A stretch of DNA of 64,000 nucleotides from Bifidobacterium pluvialisilvae (lineage in GTDB: Bacteria > Actinomycetota > Actinomycetes > Actinomycetales > Bifidobacteriaceae). The number at the start of each line of letters is the position of its first letter. The first letter of the stretch is position 1. The notes below the pieces were generated by a model, which was not told the DNA's origin, searched no databases, and saw only the letters and a list, made by a program, of their open reading frames with translations. The DNA is taken from NCBI RefSeq assembly GCF_019331695.1, contig NZ_JAHBBI010000001.1:62001-126000 (forward strand), given 5' to 3'. Positions 12,661-21,693 of this stretch are shown here, piece by piece. Position numbers and translations under genes: made by a program.

Positions 12661-14112
12661 ATGACAGACAACAATCTTCCGGTTCTCAATGCCGAAGTCG
12701 CCATCGAGAAGGGTCTGACCACCGCCGACGCCGCCAAGCGCCCCATCAAGGTCATCCAGTTCGGCGAGGGCAACTTCCTGCGCGCGTTCGTCGACTGGAC
12801 CATCCAGCAGCTCAACAACAACGACCTGTTCGGCGGCAACGTCGCCATCGTGCAGCCGATCTCCCAGGGCCGTGCCAAGGACCTCGCCGCCCAGGACAAT
12901 CTCTACACCGTCATCCTCGAAGGCCTGAAGAACGGCGAGCAGGTGCAGTCCCGCGAGCTCATCGACTCCATCGGCAAGTCCCTCAGCGCCGTCGGCGACT
13001 GGGAGGAGTTCCTCGCCCTGGCCGACGAGCCGGAGGCCAAGATCATCATCTCCAACACCACCGAGGCCGGCATCGCGCTCGACGACTCCGACACCGCCGA
13101 GACCGTGCCGCCGAAGAGCTACCCGGCCAAGCTCATCCACCTGCTCAAGCGCCGCTTCGACAACGGCCTGCCCGGCTTCCTCATCATCCCCTGCGAGCTG
13201 ATCGCCGACAACGGCGACACCCTCAAGAAGTACCTGCTCGAGCTGGCCGACAAGTTCGGCTACGGCGAGGACTTCAAGACCTGGCTTGAGAACGACAACA
13301 AGTTCTTCAACACGCTCGTCGACCGCATCGTCCCCGGCTACCCGCGCGACCGCGCCGAGGAGCTGTGGAACGAGCTCGGCTACGTGGACAACAACATGGT
13401 CAAGGCCGAACCGTTCCTGCTGTGGGTCGTCTCCGGCGACGCCGCCGCCATCGACGAGGCCCTGCCCGCCAAGAAGCTCGGCATCGACCTGGTCACCCCC
13501 GAATCCGTCAAGCCGTACCGCGAGCGCAAGGTGTTCCTGCTCAACTGCCCGCACACCACGCTTGCCTCCGTGGCCCGTCTGGCCGGCGTCGCCACCGTGG
13601 GCGAGGCCATGAACGACCCGGACGTGCGTCCGTTCATCGAGAAGGAGATGCACGAGGAGATCATCCCGGTCCTCTCCCTGCCCGAGGACGAGCTCAACAA
13701 GTTCGCCGAGGCCGTGCTGGAGCGTTACGCCAACCCGTTCGTCAAGCACGCGCTCGACGCCATCGGCCTCAACTCCGCCGCCAAGTACGTGACCCGCTGC
13801 CTGCCGGTGCTGCTCAACAACGTGAAGGACGGCCACGGCCTGCCCAAGCGTCTGGTGCTCGCCCTCTCCGGCCTCATCTACACCTACGGCGGCCTGGCCG
13901 AAGGCAAGGTCAACATCTCCGACGACCCGGCCGTCGTCGCCAAGTTCGAGGAGGCCGCCAAGAGCGAGAACTATGCGGCCACCATCCTCGCCGACGCCTC
14001 CGTGTGGGGCCAGGACCTCACCGAGGTCGAGGGCCTGGTCGACGCCGTGGCCGCCAACCTTGAGGCCATCAAGGCCGAGGGCATGCGTCCGCTCATCAAG
14101 GCGCTCGCCTGA
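12661..14112 (+). CDS. uxaB: Tagaturonate reductase (altronate oxidoreductase)
   Basis: A 483-residue member of the long-chain mannitol dehydrogenase family. It would reduce D-tagaturonate to D-altronate with NADH in the galacturonate branch of hexuronate catabolism. The N-terminal nucleotide-binding motif IQFGEGNFLRAFVDW (about residues 36-50) followed by VQPISQG is typical of UxaB rather than UxuB. The catalytic-region LLNCPHTTLAS lies near residue 293. AGCAGGGAAAC precedes the ATG. uxaA follows about 190 bp downstream behind an R2 repeat. Uronate isomerase (uxaC) and the KDG kinase/aldolase are not in this window. Confidence 0.9.
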   Translation: MTDNNLPVLNAEVAIEKGLTTADAAKRPIKVIQFGEGNFLRAFVDWTIQQLNNNDLFGGNVAIVQPISQGRAKDLAAQDNLYTVILEGLKNGEQVQSRELIDSIGKSLSAVGDWEEFLALADEPEAKIIISNTTEAGIALDDSDTAETVPPKSYPAKLIHLLKRRFDNGLPGFLIIPCELIADNGDTLKKYLLELADKFGYGEDFKTWLENDNKFFNTLVDRIVPGYPRDRAEELWNELGYVDNNMVKAEPFLLWVVSGDAAAIDEALPAKKLGIDLVTPESVKPYRERKVFLLNCPHTTLASVARLAGVATVGEAMNDPDVRPFIEKEMHEEIIPVLSLPEDELNKFAEAVLERYANPFVKHALDAIGLNSAAKYVTRCLPVLLNNVKDGHGLPKRLVLALSGLIYTYGGLAEGKVNISDDPAVVAKFEEAAKSENYAATILADASVWGQDLTEVEGLVDAVAANLEAIKAEGMRPLIKALA

Positions 14113-14119
14113 GTCTCGT

Positions 14120-14245
14120 GTCGGCCTGAGCGAGGTGTAAGCCGAGTCGAAGGATCTGACCGCCCATAGGGGAAGATCCTTCGACGTCGGGCTTCGCCCT
14201 TCGCTCAGGATGACAGAAACGGTACGCCGCTCTCAGGATGACGCG
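14120..14245. repeat. R2-type palindromic repeat between uxaB and uxaA
   Basis: Contains GTCGAAGGATC and its inverse GATCCTTCGAC flanked by CCTGAGCG and CGCTCAGGATGAC. This is the same palindromic element as at 24069-24156 and 56414-56640. A second CTCAGGATGACG tail is repeated at its end. Confidence 0.75.
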
Positions 14246-14304
14246 GACGCGTTCGCCTGTTTGGAACGACGTGCATTTATTCGTTGATAGGAAGGGCTTT
14301 CATC

Positions 14305-15876
14305 ATGGATACGATTCATCTCGATCCGCATGACAAGGTCGCCGTCGCCGCGCGTGACCTGAAGAAGGGCGAGGCCGTCAAGGTCGAGGGCCTTGACGAG
14401 CCGGTCGTCGCGCTTGAGGACGTCGGCCGCGGCCACAAGATCGCCATCGAGGACATCCCCGAGGGCGAGCAGATCATCAAGTACGGCTATTCGATCGGCC
14501 ACGCCAAGTGCGACATCGCCAAGGGCTCGTGGGTGCACACGCACAACACGAAGTCGAACCTCGGACCGGACCTGCAGTACACGTACGACCCGGTGCCGGA
14601 CGTCGTCAAGCCGGGCAGCAAGCCCAGCGACCTGACGTTCCAGGGCTACCGCCGTTCCACGGGCAAGGTCGGCATCCGCAACGACCTGTACATCGTGCCG
14701 GCCGTCGGCTGCATCAACTCGCTGTGCGACAACATCGCCAAGCAGTTCGAGGCCCTGCATCCCGACCGCGGCGCCTTCGACTCCATCATCATCGCGCACC
14801 ACCCGTACGGCTGCTCCCAGCTGGGCGGCGACCATGAGATGACCAAGCGCATCCTGCAGGACATCGCCATGCATCCGAACGCCGGCGGCGTGCTCGTCGT
14901 GGGCCTCGGCTGCGAGAACAACCAGATTCCGCAGTTCAAGTCGGAGATGACCCCGCTCATGGGCTGCTGCGGCACGGACGCCGAGCCGAGCGACGCCGTC
15001 GTCAAGGATCTTCAGGACGGTCTGGTCTACGACCCGCATCGTGTGAAGTTCATGATCTGCCAGCTCGAGGACGACGAATACGAGACCGCCGCCAAGCTGC
15101 TCGAGGAGATCAACGAGGCGGCCCTCGCCGACCGTCGCGAGCCCATCCCGATCAGCGAACTGACCGTGGGCGTCAAGTGCGGCGGCTCCGACGGCCTGTC
15201 CGGTGTGACCGCCAACCCGCTCGTCGGCAAGTTCGCCGAATGGCTGGCCGCGCAGGGCGGCAAGGTCGTGCTCACCGAGGTGCCCGAGATGTTCGGCGCC
15301 GAACAGGTACTCATGAGCCAGGCCAAGGACGAGAAGACGTTCGAGGACATCGTCCACCTCATCAAGAACTTCAAGGACTACTTCCGCAAGTACAACCAGC
15401 CGATCGGCGAGAACCCGTCGCCGGGCAACAAGGCCGGCGGCATCACCACGCTCGAGGACAAGTCGCTCGGCTGCATCCGCAAGGGCGGCAAGTGCGAGGT
15501 CACCGACGTGATCGCCTACGGCCACCAGGCCACCGAACCGGGCCTGACCCTGTTGCAGGCGCCGGGCAACGACTTGGTCTCCTCGTCCGGTCTGGCCAGC
15601 GCCGGCTGCAATATCGTACTGTTCACCACCGGGCGCGGCAACCCGTACGGCACCTACGTGCCCACGTACAAGGTCGCCACGAACGTGCCGCTCGCCACCA
15701 AGCATTCGCGCTGGATTGACTTCAACGCCGGCCGTCTGCTCAGCGAGCACATGGAGGACGTGCTGCCCGACTTCATCGCCAGCGTGATGGCCACCGTCAA
15801 CGGCGAGCGCAGCACGCGCAACGAGGAGTACGGCATGCACGAGATCGCCATCTTCAAGGACGGCATCACCGAATAA
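14305..15876 (+). CDS. uxaA: Altronate dehydratase
   Basis: Dehydrates D-altronate to 2-keto-3-deoxy-D-gluconate, the step after UxaB. 523 residues. An N-terminal SAF domain (about residues 1-80, ending GSWVHTHN) is followed by the large UxaA domain with GLGCENNQ, KCGGSDGLSGVTANP and the ESA-like C-terminal segment; the cysteines are consistent with metal binding. The ATG at 14305 is chosen over upstream non-ATG starts because GATAGGAAGG precedes it. It forms a catabolic pair with uxaB and is followed by a strong terminator. Confidence 0.93.
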   Translation: MDTIHLDPHDKVAVAARDLKKGEAVKVEGLDEPVVALEDVGRGHKIAIEDIPEGEQIIKYGYSIGHAKCDIAKGSWVHTHNTKSNLGPDLQYTYDPVPDVVKPGSKPSDLTFQGYRRSTGKVGIRNDLYIVPAVGCINSLCDNIAKQFEALHPDRGAFDSIIIAHHPYGCSQLGGDHEMTKRILQDIAMHPNAGGVLVVGLGCENNQIPQFKSEMTPLMGCCGTDAEPSDAVVKDLQDGLVYDPHRVKFMICQLEDDEYETAAKLLEEINEAALADRREPIPISELTVGVKCGGSDGLSGVTANPLVGKFAEWLAAQGGKVVLTEVPEMFGAEQVLMSQAKDEKTFEDIVHLIKNFKDYFRKYNQPIGENPSPGNKAGGITTLEDKSLGCIRKGGKCEVTDVIAYGHQATEPGLTLLQAPGNDLVSSSGLASAGCNIVLFTTGRGNPYGTYVPTYKVATNVPLATKHSRWIDFNAGRLLSEHMEDVLPDFIASVMATVNGERSTRNEEYGMHEIAIFKDGITE

Positions 15877-15926
15877 TCATCGAATACAGGAATGACATGG
15901 CCGAATGATCGGCCTGCCATCCGATC

Positions 15927-15952
15927 GGCTCCTCTCCGTCGGGAGGGGAGCC
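15927..15952. repeat. Truncated R1-like hairpin downstream of uxaA
   Basis: GGCTCCTCTCC and GGAGGGGAGCC can pair with one wobble across a GTCG loop. This is the first stem of an R1 element without the rest. No T-run follows, so it is a weak terminator candidate on its own. Confidence 0.5.
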
Positions 15953-16013
15953 GTATGGTCCCGTAAAGGAGCGGCCATCGTTTTCATTTCTTCTTTCCTG
16001 TGATCGGTTTGTC

Positions 16014-16047
16014 AACGTTCCGAAGACCCATGCCTTCGGAACGTTTT
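16014..16047 (+). terminator. Rho-independent terminator downstream of uxaA
   Basis: A 12-bp perfect stem, AACGTTCCGAAG paired with CTTCGGAACGTT, has an 8-base loop and runs into TTTT. It separates uxaA from the LacI gene. The 15877-16197 interval otherwise holds the R1 fragment and the LacI promoter. Confidence 0.85.
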
Positions 16048-16154
16048 CGCATATCCGATGCGCATATCGTCCATATATCCGACGTCATACAACGACGTAT
16101 GGCTGACCGGCGACACGTGGACGTGGCAAAAGAACGAATTTTATCCTTCGATGC

Positions 16155-16169
16155 GTAAACTCTGTTTAC
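16155..16169. promoter_or_regulatory. GTAAAC-TCT-GTTTAC inverted repeat before the LacI gene
   Basis: A perfect 6-3-6 inverted repeat 29 bases upstream of the LacI-family start. The position fits an autoregulatory operator; a central CG as in classical LacI operators is missing. Confidence 0.5.
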
Positions 16170-16197
16170 AGAAGAAATCTTGTTTTGGGAGAAGTTT

Positions 16198-17184
16198 ATG
16201 AACAAGGTGACTATTCGCGATGTTGCGAAGGCTGCGGGAGTGTCCCCGTCGACGGTGTCCCGCGCGTATTCCATGCCCGGTCGTGTAAGCCCGGCGACGA
16301 CCAAACGCATTTTCGCCGTGGCCGAGGAGCTCGGCTACCATGGCACCCCTATAGAATCCCGTCCCTCCAGCGGTCACAAGGGTCTTATCGCCATCATTGT
16401 GCCGGATATGGCCAACCAGTTCTTCACCGATATCACGCGCAGCGTGCAGCAGGAGTGCGCACGTCAGGGCGTCGGACTGCTGGTCAGCGAATCGCAGGAG
16501 TCGGCGTCGTTGGAACGTGTGGCGTTCGACAGGGCCGTCTACTATGCGGACGGGGTGATCCTCGCCTCCAGCCGCATGCCCGATTCGATGATTCGCAAAT
16601 GCGCGCAGGTCAAGCCCATTGTCGTCACCAACCGCATCATCCGCGGCGTGCCGAGCATCGTCACCGACGTCTCCGACGGCATGCACCAGGCGGCCATACA
16701 TCTCAAGGAACTGGGATTCAGCCGCGTCACCTATCTTGACGGGCCGGCGCACTCATGGTCGGCCGGCGTCTGCTGGAACGAACTGACCAAGGCGTGCAAC
16801 GAGGCGGGGCTGAAGATCCGCCGCCACTGGCCGGGCGTGCCCACGTACGAGGGCGGCTACAAGGTGGCTGTGGACTATCTGAAGAACCCCACCGGCGCGG
16901 TCATCGCATACAATGACATGATGGCGTTGGGATTCATCGCCGCCATGCGCAAGGAGGGCTACGAATGCCCTCGTGACTATTCGGTCATCGGCATCGACGA
17001 CGACATCGTCGGCCGGCTCGCATGGCCGTCGCTTACGACCATCCACCGTTCCACGCGGCTGGTGGGCACGCAGGCCGCGAAGACGCTGCTCAGGCGCTTC
17101 AAGGCCACCGACGAGGACGTGCCCGTGCAGAGCACGCCAACGCGGCTCGTCGTGCGCGACAGCACCGGACGCCGCCCGGCGTAG
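16198..17184 (+). CDS. LacI-family transcriptional regulator, probably of uronate genes
   Basis: A 328-residue repressor-type protein with an N-terminal HTH (VTIRDVAKAAGVSPSTVSRA, residues 4-23), hinge helix and a periplasmic-binding-protein-like effector domain (VIGIDDDIVGRLAWPSLTTIH near the C-terminus). GGGAGAAG lies just before the ATG at 16198; the longer frame from 16180 would start inside the ribosome-binding site. Its place directly after uxaB-uxaA suggests it senses a uronate or KDG-type intermediate (inference). A perfect inverted repeat upstream may mediate autoregulation. Confidence 0.88.
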   Translation: MNKVTIRDVAKAAGVSPSTVSRAYSMPGRVSPATTKRIFAVAEELGYHGTPIESRPSSGHKGLIAIIVPDMANQFFTDITRSVQQECARQGVGLLVSESQESASLERVAFDRAVYYADGVILASSRMPDSMIRKCAQVKPIVVTNRIIRGVPSIVTDVSDGMHQAAIHLKELGFSRVTYLDGPAHSWSAGVCWNELTKACNEAGLKIRRHWPGVPTYEGGYKVAVDYLKNPTGAVIAYNDMMALGFIAAMRKEGYECPRDYSVIGIDDDIVGRLAWPSLTTIHRSTRLVGTQAAKTLLRRFKATDEDVPVQSTPTRLVVRDSTGRRPA

Positions 17185-17281
17185 GCGAGGGGCGATTCCG
17201 GAATGCGTCGTGCGTTGACCGGTCGTGGGTGTAAACATGATGGTTGGAAAAACGTTGGAACTACACGAAACGGGGACTGAC

Positions 17282-17662
17282 ATGCCGCTGCCCACACCGC
17301 CCGAGGATTCCGGATACGACCGCGCCACCGCCGACGAACTCGCCCGCCGCCACGGCGCGCTCGACGAGGATTTCCCCATCGCCGATGCCTACGGCGCCGA
17401 GCTCGACAAGCATCACGCATGGGGGCTGCCGTTCAACGGCTACGCCAACGCCGCCGGCTACGGCTACGTGCAGGAGCCCACGCTCGGCATCGCGCAGGAC
17501 GGCTGGGACTCGCATGAGGCGTTCACCCGGCTCACGCCCGGCGCGCAGACCATCGTCGTCTACCGCAGCCTCGAACGCGGCCACGACATCGACCGCGAAT
17601 CCGCCCGCAACTTCCTGAAGCACGAGCGCGGCATCATCATCCACGGCAACCAGCCGTACTAA
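17282..17662 (+). CDS. Conserved-looking hypothetical protein, 126 residues
   Basis: No recognised domain. The protein is acidic, soluble-looking and rich in Tyr, Gly and Asp; the central part contains GYANAAGYGYVQEPTLGIAQDGWD and the C-terminal part ends in an HERGIIIHGNQPY segment. Codon use matches its neighbours. The ATG at 17282 follows ACGGGGACTGAC; in-frame starts at 17225 and 17237 are possible but lack a ribosome-binding site. It lies between a LacI gene and a GPH symporter. Confidence 0.6.
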   Translation: MPLPTPPEDSGYDRATADELARRHGALDEDFPIADAYGAELDKHHAWGLPFNGYANAAGYGYVQEPTLGIAQDGWDSHEAFTRLTPGAQTIVVYRSLERGHDIDRESARNFLKHERGIIIHGNQPY

Positions 17663-17753
17663 AGCGTGCACGCCGGCACCTGGCAAGATACGCGGCTTTG
17701 AGTAATCCAGGGCGCCGCAATCCGGACGGGAACATGAGAGTGGGAGACGTGCG

Positions 17754-19310
17754 TTGACACCCCAGACGCAATCATCGCCGGCATCGAAACGACACGGCAA
17801 GATCACCATCGGCAATGCGCTGAGCTATGCGATGGGCGACATCTACGGCGGCGGCGGGCCCACGCTGACCGGCACGTACCTCGCCGTGTTCTGGACGCAC
17901 TTCTGCGGGTTCGACATCTCCACCGCCCAGGGCATCATCGGCGGCGCTGCCGTCGTCAGCGCCGTGTGCGCCATCCTGTTCGGCCTGCTGTCCGAACGGT
18001 TCTACCTGTATCGGCTCGGCCGCCGCTTCGGACGGCGGCGCTTCTTCATCATGCTGTGCTCGCCGCTCGTGCTCGTCACCCTGCTCATGTGGGTGCCGGG
18101 GCTGCCGCAGCCACTGTATTTCGTGCTCTACGTGCTCTACATCGTGCTGCTGCAGATGTTCGGCGTCTGCTACGCGGCACTGCCGGGGGAGATGACCACC
18201 GACTTCGCCGGACGCTCCATGCTCTCCACGGTACGGCTGCTGCTCAGCGGCCTCTCCACGGCGATCATCCCCATGTTCGCCAGCTGGGTGTTGTCGCATC
18301 TCGGCGAAGGCAACGCATACTCGTACCAGCTGTTCGCCACCATCGTCACCGTGGTGTTCGCGTGCGTCACGTTCGCCAGCTCGCGGCTCACCTGGGAGCT
18401 CACGCCCGAGGAGGCGGGCTTCGGCGAGGCCGAACTGGCCCGTCGCCGCGCCGCAGAGGCCGCCCACCGGCGCACCCTTCGCGAGATGCTCGCCGCGGCC
18501 GGCCGCGTGGCCCGCGAATACGCGTCCACGTTCCATATCGCCACGTTCCGCATCCACATCACGCTGTATCTCATCTGCCTGACGTTGCAGGACATGTTCA
18601 CCCAGACGTTCGTGTTCTTCGTGCTCTACGACTGGAACAAGACGGCCGCGTTCGCCTCGCTGCTGCTGTCGCTCGCCATCATGGCCGAGGTGTTCAAACC
18701 ATTGTGGGGGTGGCTGTTCATCCACATCGGCCCGCGCAACCTGTACGCCGTATGCTATACGGGCGCGCTCACCGGACTGGCGCTGCTGTTCCTTGCATGG
18801 CGCACGGTCGGCGTGCTCGGCGGTGCGGCATGGACGGCGCTCGCCGTCGCCGCGTTCCTGGTCTGGTGCGTGTTCCGGTCGCTTTCCGGCACGCTGCCGT
18901 GGCTCATCTTCCCGTTCATCCCCGACGTCGACATGATTGTGACCAAACGCAACCGTGCGTCGATCTTCTCCGGCATCACCACGTTCCTGCGGTTCATCTG
19001 CACCGGCCTGGCGTCCATCGCCTGCGGCGCGTTTCTCGCGGCCACCGGCTTCCAGCCGAACCATGCGGGGGTCCAGAGCGCCGGTGCACAGGCGGGCATC
19101 GCGTTCGTGTGCCTTGGATGGTCCGCCATCGGCTTCCTCGTGGCGTTCGTCATCTCACGCCGCTTCGCACTCGACCAGCGCGGCGACCTCATGCTGCTGC
19201 ACGAGATCGACCGCCTCAAGTCCGGTGGCTCCAAGGACGACGCCGACCCGGAGGTGCGTGAGACGGTCGAACGGCTCACCGGCATCCCGTACGACCAATG
19301 CTGGCGGTAG
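17754..19310 (+). CDS. GPH-family (MFS) glycoside/uronide:cation symporter
   Basis: An inner-membrane transporter of 518 residues with about 12 hydrophobic segments. The N-terminal family signature is YAMGDIYGGGGPTLTG. A cytoplasmic loop follows TM6, and the polar tail ends GIPYDQCWR, resembling the tail of the symporter at 40560-42134 (GFKYEQCWG). The start is TTG at 17754 behind GTGGGAGACG; no better ATG is near the first TM segment. The substrate is unknown. Adjacent rhaM and uronate genes suggest a rhamnose- or uronate-containing glycoside (inference). Confidence 0.85.
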   Translation: MTPQTQSSPASKRHGKITIGNALSYAMGDIYGGGGPTLTGTYLAVFWTHFCGFDISTAQGIIGGAAVVSAVCAILFGLLSERFYLYRLGRRFGRRRFFIMLCSPLVLVTLLMWVPGLPQPLYFVLYVLYIVLLQMFGVCYAALPGEMTTDFAGRSMLSTVRLLLSGLSTAIIPMFASWVLSHLGEGNAYSYQLFATIVTVVFACVTFASSRLTWELTPEEAGFGEAELARRRAAEAAHRRTLREMLAAAGRVAREYASTFHIATFRIHITLYLICLTLQDMFTQTFVFFVLYDWNKTAAFASLLLSLAIMAEVFKPLWGWLFIHIGPRNLYAVCYTGALTGLALLFLAWRTVGVLGGAAWTALAVAAFLVWCVFRSLSGTLPWLIFPFIPDVDMIVTKRNRASIFSGITTFLRFICTGLASIACGAFLAATGFQPNHAGVQSAGAQAGIAFVCLGWSAIGFLVAFVISRRFALDQRGDLMLLHEIDRLKSGGSKDDADPEVRETVERLTGIPYDQCWR

Positions 19311-19317
19311 TGCCGGA

Positions 19318-19632
19318 TCAGTCCAGATGGAACACCTCACGCAGGTCCTCGCATACGGGGGAGTTGTCGGGGTTCGTCTCCATGACCGGCGCCATGAAAT
19401 CCCACCACTTGCGGTTGATGGGCGTATCGGCGGACTCGGCCCAGCGCGCCTCGTCCTCCACCTCGATGTAGCCGAACAGCGTGTCCGTCCCGGCATCGAA
19501 CGCGATTGTGTAGTTGTGGCCGCCGTACTCGTGGATCATAGCCTTCATCTCCGGCCACAGCTCATGGTGCCGTCTGGCATACTCCTCCACCATGCCGGGG
19601 TACAGGTGCATCGTGAACGTCTTGCGGATCAT
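19318..19632 (-). CDS. rhaM: L-rhamnose mutarotase
   Basis: A 104-residue dimeric alpha-beta-barrel protein interconverting alpha- and beta-L-rhamnopyranose. It matches the family over its whole length: MHLYPGMVEEYARRHHELWPEM, LFGYIEVED, NRKWWDFMAP and the ending NPDNSPVCEDLREVF. The catalytic His of the RRHH segment is present. GGAGGA precedes the ATG. It converges closely with the GPH symporter (7 bp between stop codons). It is unlikely to be co-transcribed with the AraC gene without read-through, but both face the same way. Confidence 0.93.
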   Translation of the reverse strand: MIRKTFTMHLYPGMVEEYARRHHELWPEMKAMIHEYGGHNYTIAFDAGTDTLFGYIEVEDEARWAESADTPINRKWWDFMAPVMETNPDNSPVCEDLREVFHLD

Positions 19633-19752
19633 CGGTCCTCCTTTGGACTGTCATGTATCGTACGCATCGTAGGCAGGACCCCGATGACGCGGGGCAATCC
19701 AAACATGCCGATAATTGACCGGCGGCTTACGGATGTTGCGCAACGTTCCGAA

Positions 19753-20640
19753 TCACTCGTGCGCGGTGAAATACACGACGTCCGTGCTGTCGTTGCGGCT
19801 CAGGAACTCCTTCGTCGTCATATGGAACTCCTGCTTGAAGCACCGCAGGAAATGCGTGTACGAGGCGAAGCCGCACTGACGGTACACGTTCTGCGCGCTG
19901 CCGTACTCGCGCAGCAGCTCCTTCGAGCGCAGCAGCCGGCGTTTGAGGATGAACTCATGCAGGTTCAATCCCGTGCTCTTCTTGAACTGGCGTGAAAGAT
20001 AGTACTTGTTGATGAAGAACCGGCCTGCGATATGGTCCAGCGAGCAGTCGCCGTCAAGATTCTCGTTCACATACTCCATCACGTTCGTGATGAGCATGGA
20101 GACCGGCTTGTTCACCGGCGCCACATCGGTGCTCGAATCGGCCACCGCCTTGTTAAGCGTCACCATGAAGTCCAGGAACCGACGCTCATACTCCAGGTCC
20201 TCGCCGTAGCCGGTGCCCGGTTGTTCGTCGAGTGTGGCGAACTCGCGGCGCAGCACATCCGGCTCCATGGTGATCACACGGCTCGTCGGCTTGCCGTTGT
20301 TCGAGAAGCATGCGGTGAGGTCCGTGTTCGTGGTCGAGCGGGATGCGAGGAAATCGTCGCACACATAGATGTATGCGCGCTCGTAGTAGTCGCTCGACTG
20401 GCGCACGATGTTGTGCAGGTCGTTGCTGTGCGCGAACGTGACCGTGCCCGGTCCCGTCGTGTACTCCTTGCCGCCGAGATGGAAGACGCCGGTGCCCTGC
20501 AACACGCAGTTGATCTCGTGGAAGTCGTGATAGTGCAGCTGGGCGTGCTCCACGACCTGCGAATCGACATGATAGATCTCGAAACGGTCGGAGATCATGG
20601 AGTTCACGATCACCGCACGCGGCTGTTCCTGATGCGTCAT
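19753..20640 (-). CDS. AraC-family transcriptional regulator
   Basis: 295 residues. The N-terminal cupin-like sensor (about 20-110, HYHDFHEINCVLQGTG) is typical of sugar-responsive AraC/RhaR proteins. Two HTH motifs lie in the last ~100 residues (SLDHIAGRFFINKYYLSRQFKKSTG and VYRQCGFASYTHFLRCFKQEF). AGGAG precedes the ATG at 20640. It is divergent from the isomerase gene, with the long inverted repeat at 20659-20728 in the shared promoter. It is likely an activator of that gene and possibly of rhaM and the symporter (inference). Confidence 0.9.
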   Translation of the reverse strand: MTHQEQPRAVIVNSMISDRFEIYHVDSQVVEHAQLHYHDFHEINCVLQGTGVFHLGGKEYTTGPGTVTFAHSNDLHNIVRQSSDYYERAYIYVCDDFLASRSTTNTDLTACFSNNGKPTSRVITMEPDVLRREFATLDEQPGTGYGEDLEYERRFLDFMVTLNKAVADSSTDVAPVNKPVSMLITNVMEYVNENLDGDCSLDHIAGRFFINKYYLSRQFKKSTGLNLHEFILKRRLLRSKELLREYGSAQNVYRQCGFASYTHFLRCFKQEFHMTTKEFLSRNDSTDVVYFTAHE

Positions 20641-20658
20641 TGCACTCGCTCCTGTGCG

Positions 20659-20728
20659 TTGCCTATATTGCTATCCGTTGTTGATGTCATGGTACCCGTC
20701 GAATCAACAACGGATAGCAATTAGGCAA
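20659..20728. promoter_or_regulatory. Long inverted repeat in the AraC / isomerase divergent promoter
   Basis: ATTGCTATCCGTTGTTGAT (20667-20685) and its perfect inverse ATCAACAACGGATAGCAAT (20703-20721) are separated by 17 bases. The symmetry continues outward as TTGCCTA and TAGGCAA with a one-base offset. Each 19-bp arm has the size of an AraC-type half-site pair. The arrangement suggests two oppositely oriented monomers or dimers serving both directions. Confidence 0.8.
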
Positions 20729-20820
20729 AACATGCGCACTGATTCATATATTCGGCGGTCGTGCGGACTCTACACTCAACAGGTGATAGACGACACAACG
20801 GAGGTGCCATGGGAGGTGCC

Positions 20821-21693
20821 ATGATCAATTTCGGAGCGCGCGGCCACGACGTGACCGACGCCGACACGCCGGAGAAACTCGCCCGCCGGCTCGCTGAATA
20901 CGGTGTGCACAACGTGCAGCTGGCACTGCCCCGGCAGTTCCCCGATCTCGCCGGTGCGACAAAGATCAACCCCGGCATGGGATCGTATTTCCGTCGGGTG
21001 CTGGGGGAATGCGGAGTCGACATCGCCGTGCTCGGCTGCTACATCAACATGACCCATCCCGACGACGCCGCGCGCGAGACCCTGCTGCGGCGGTTCGAAG
21101 CCTACCTGGCGAACGCGCGGTTCTTCGGCGCACCTGTGGTCGCCAGCGAGACCGGCTCCGTCGACGCCGCCCCGGGCCGGTTCACCGAGGAGAACTTCAC
21201 CGAGGATATGTACCAGCGTTCGCTGGTGGCCGTGCGCCGGCTCGTGGCCGTGGGAGAGCGGTTCGGCACCATCGTCGGCGTGGAGCCCGGCGCGAACCAT
21301 CCGATCTACGACATCGCCACCACCGAGCGGCTGCTCGCGGACGTGGACTCGCCGTATCTCGGCATCGTGTTCGATCCGACCGCATACACCGCGCCGAACG
21401 GGCGAACCGTGCACGACGGCGATCAGGTGGAGATCTCCTACAGGGCGCTCGAGGCGTTCGGCGACCGCATCGTGGCCGTGCACATCGACGACTTCACCGT
21501 GGAGCCGGCCGCGGGCGTCGGCGCTGCCACGAGAGGCGGAGGGCTGCATCGCTGCAACGTGGATGAGGGTGTGATGGACGTGCGCGGCATCTTGGAGGCC
21601 TTCTCGGCGGCCCGCCCATACGTCCCCGTGGTTCTCGAGGAGACCCGTGACGAGGCCATCGCCCGCACCGTGCGCAAGTACGGAGGATTGTGA
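20821..21693 (+). CDS. Sugar phosphate isomerase/epimerase (TIM barrel)
   Basis: A 290-residue AP-endonuclease-2-type TIM barrel of the IolE/xylose-isomerase-like group, with the metal-ligand pattern GVEPGANH, FDPTAY, VAVHIDDF and VLEET. It probably isomerises or epimerises a ketose or keto-sugar acid; the substrate cannot be read from sequence. A 12-base tandem duplication, GGAGGTGCCATG twice (20800-20823), gives two equivalent ribosome-binding site plus ATG pairs. The second (20821) is annotated; the first (20809) would add MGGA. Divergent from the AraC gene, which probably controls it. Confidence 0.82.
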   Translation: MINFGARGHDVTDADTPEKLARRLAEYGVHNVQLALPRQFPDLAGATKINPGMGSYFRRVLGECGVDIAVLGCYINMTHPDDAARETLLRRFEAYLANARFFGAPVVASETGSVDAAPGRFTEENFTEDMYQRSLVAVRRLVAVGERFGTIVGVEPGANHPIYDIATTERLLADVDSPYLGIVFDPTAYTAPNGRTVHDGDQVEISYRALEAFGDRIVAVHIDDFTVEPAAGVGAATRGGGLHRCNVDEGVMDVRGILEAFSAARPYVPVVLEETRDEAIARTVRKYGGL

